DNA of 64,000 bases from Mucilaginibacter pallidiroseus (lineage in GTDB: Bacteria > Bacteroidota > Bacteroidia > Sphingobacteriales > Sphingobacteriaceae). Location of the stretch: the NCBI RefSeq assembly GCF_007846085.1, contig NZ_VOEJ01000003.1:434001-498000 (forward strand), given 5' to 3'. The position numbers and the translations under genes were made by a program. Every line of letters begins with the position of its first letter. The first letter of the stretch is position 1. The notes beneath the pieces are model-generated. The model ran no database searches and had not been told where the DNA came from. It saw only the letters and a program-made list of their open reading frames with translations. Shown here piece by piece: positions 62,849-64,000 of the stretch.

Positions 62849-62941
62849 GGATCAAGAAACAGAATCGAGATTCAGGACACTAATAGTTTAAGCAAAATAC
62901 GACACAGGAACAAAAGAGGGCCAATCATAATATCTTGATCC
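62849..62941. repeat. Inverted arms in the sdhC-sdhA gap
   Basis: GGATCAAG (62849-62856) is repeated inverted as CTTGATCC (62934-62941), and further right TCTTGGTTCCTGAC pairs loosely with GGAACAAAAGAG and TTCAGGAC. Such CAAGA/TCAGGA-type repeats look like a dispersed intergenic element. There is no credible gene in the 129-base gap. Confidence 0.45.
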
Positions 62942-62975
62942 TACACTCTTGGTTCCTGACTCTAAAATAGAAAAT

Positions 62976-64000
62976 ATGAGTTTAGATGCTAAAATTCCGC
63001 AAGGCCCATTAGCCGAAAAATGGAGCAAGCATAAATTTAATTTAAAGCTGGTAAACCCAACCAATAAGCGTAAGTACGACATTATAGTTGTAGGTACAGG
63101 TTTGGCTGGTGCATCAGCTGCGGCATCACTGGCCGAGCTTGGTTACAATGTTAAGGCATTTTGTTTCCAGGATAGCCCGCGCCGTGCACACTCAATTGCT
63201 GCGCAAGGTGGTATCAATGCTGCTAAAAACTATCAAAATGATGGCGATAGCGTTTATCGCCTTTTTTACGATACCATTAAGGGTGGCGATTACCGCGCCC
63301 GCGAAGCCAACGTACACCGTTTGGCAGAGGTGTCGGTAAATATTATTGACCAGTGCGTTGCACAGGGCGTTCCATTTGCACGTGAATACGGCGGCTTGCT
63401 GGATAACCGTTCATTCGGTGGTTCGCAGGTATCGCGTACGTTCTATGCGCGTGGCCAAACAGGGCAGCAATTGCTTTTAGGTGCGTACTCGGCATTAAAC
63501 CGCCAGATACACCTGGGCAAGGTTAAGATGTATACCCGTACCGAAATGCTTGATGTTGTTGTGGTTGATGGCCATGCAAAAGGTATCGTTACACGTAACC
63601 TTAAGACTGGTGCTATTGAAACACACAGCGGTCATGCAGTATTGTTGTGCACAGGTGGCTATGGTAACGTGTTTTATCTTTCAACAAATGCTATCGGCTC
63701 AAACGTAACTGCAGCATGGCGTGCCCACAAACGCGGTGCATACTTTGCTAACCCTTGCTATACGCAGATCCACCCAACCTGTATCCCGGTAACCGGCGAC
63801 CACCAGAGCAAGCTTACGCTGATGTCTGAATCGTTACGTAACGACGGACGTGTTTGGGCACCGAAAACTAAGGAGATTGCAGAGAAACTTCGCAAAAAGG
63901 AAATAACTGCCGCACAGGTTAAAGAAGATGAGCGCGATTATTTCTTAGAGCGTAAGTATCCATCATTCGGTAACCTTGTTCCGCGTGACGTTGCTTCACG
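62976..64000 (+). CDS. sdhA: Succinate dehydrogenase/fumarate reductase flavoprotein (3' end outside window)
   Basis: The ATG at 62976 opens a frame of 341 codons running off the end. FAD-binding GTGLAGAS is at 40-47, and the covalent-FAD His lies in [12 protein letters not shown] near residue 72. The later QIHPTC and the RVWAPK region match the family. It oxidises succinate to fumarate in the TCA cycle, with SdhC upstream. SdhB presumably follows outside. Confidence 0.95.
   Translation, partial: MSLDAKIPQGPLAEKWSKHKFNLKLVNPTNKRKYDIIVVGTGLAGASAAASLAELGYNVKAFCFQDSPRRAHSIAAQGGINAAKNYQNDGDSVYRLFYDTIKGGDYRAREANVHRLAEVSVNIIDQCVAQGVPFAREYGGLLDNRSFGGSQVSRTFYARGQTGQQLLLGAYSALNRQIHLGKVKMYTRTEMLDVVVVDGHAKGIVTRNLKTGAIETHSGHAVLLCTGGYGNVFYLSTNAIGSNVTAAWRAHKRGAYFANPCYTQIHPTCIPVTGDHQSKLTLMSESLRNDGRVWAPKTKEIAEKLRKKEITAAQVKEDERDYFLERKYPSFGNLVPRDVAS

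Overview
The window looks like a chromosomal segment of a Bacteroidota bacterium, most likely family Sphingobacteriaceae and close to Mucilaginibacter or Pedobacter. This is inferred from gene content (Bacteroidota-type SdhC/SdhA, Reg_prop propeller lipoprotein, PdeM and ligase-associated helicase, DUF4142, DUF6515, many exported lipoproteins), from promoters of the TTTG-N19/20-TAnnTTTG class used by the Bacteroidota housekeeping sigma factor, and from many GTG/TTG starts with weak Shine-Dalgarno sequences. No phage, integrase, transposase or CRISPR array is visible. Most genes are housekeeping or envelope genes, interspersed with small efflux, stress and carbohydrate modules.

Layout. 1-6117: end of an RNase E/G gene, an exported CBM9-like protein, a small MafI-like gene, radA (carrying an in-frame palindromic repeat), and the GTPases der and era. 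6265-6596: two tandem initiator tRNA-fMet genes, each with its own terminator. 6622-9932: propeller lipoprotein, YceI lipoprotein, a divergent membrane-spanning winged-helix regulator, and a CrtO-like membrane protein. 10160-11435: SDR oxidoreductase and divergent HxlR regulator. 11605-15959: a type-I-secretion-like operon (small exported protein, exporter membrane domain without ATPase, HlyD adaptor, TolC). 16054-22171: Tat-exported dienelactone hydrolase, TraR/DksA protein, redox-dead TlpA-like lipoprotein, PdeM and its partner helicase.

22243-35336: lipoprotein, M16 protease, DUF2059 and NagX-like genes, heme oxygenase, GH3 glycosidase, then a leftward cluster of PIG-L deacetylase, two tiny membrane proteins and a sodium:solute symporter. 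35531-40146: TetR-controlled TolC/EmrA/EmrB drug efflux operon. 40365-45897: AhpD, AhpC, NADP-dependent GAPDH, lipoprotein thioredoxin, Gfo/Idh/MocA oxidoreductase and a DUF4142 lipoprotein. 46050-49388: gcvH, VanZ, a 45-residue lipoprotein and feoAB. 49451-54524: membrane protein, SprT-like protease, amt, an AT-rich stretch, dinB and a methyltransferase. 54659-64000: degenerate thiamine-pyrophosphokinase-like protein, DUF6515 protein, FKBP, aspS, S41 peptidase, MBL hydrolase, LolC/E-like permease, and sdhC followed by the start of sdhA.

The items most deserving a second look are the ATPase-less exporter operon, the palindromic repeat embedded in radA, the overlapping micro-proteins fused by translation to the symporter, the transmembrane winged-helix regulator with tandem repeats in front of it, and several intergenic inverted-repeat elements that look like dispersed genomic repeats. 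I see no single clear-cut undescribed defence or mobile system.
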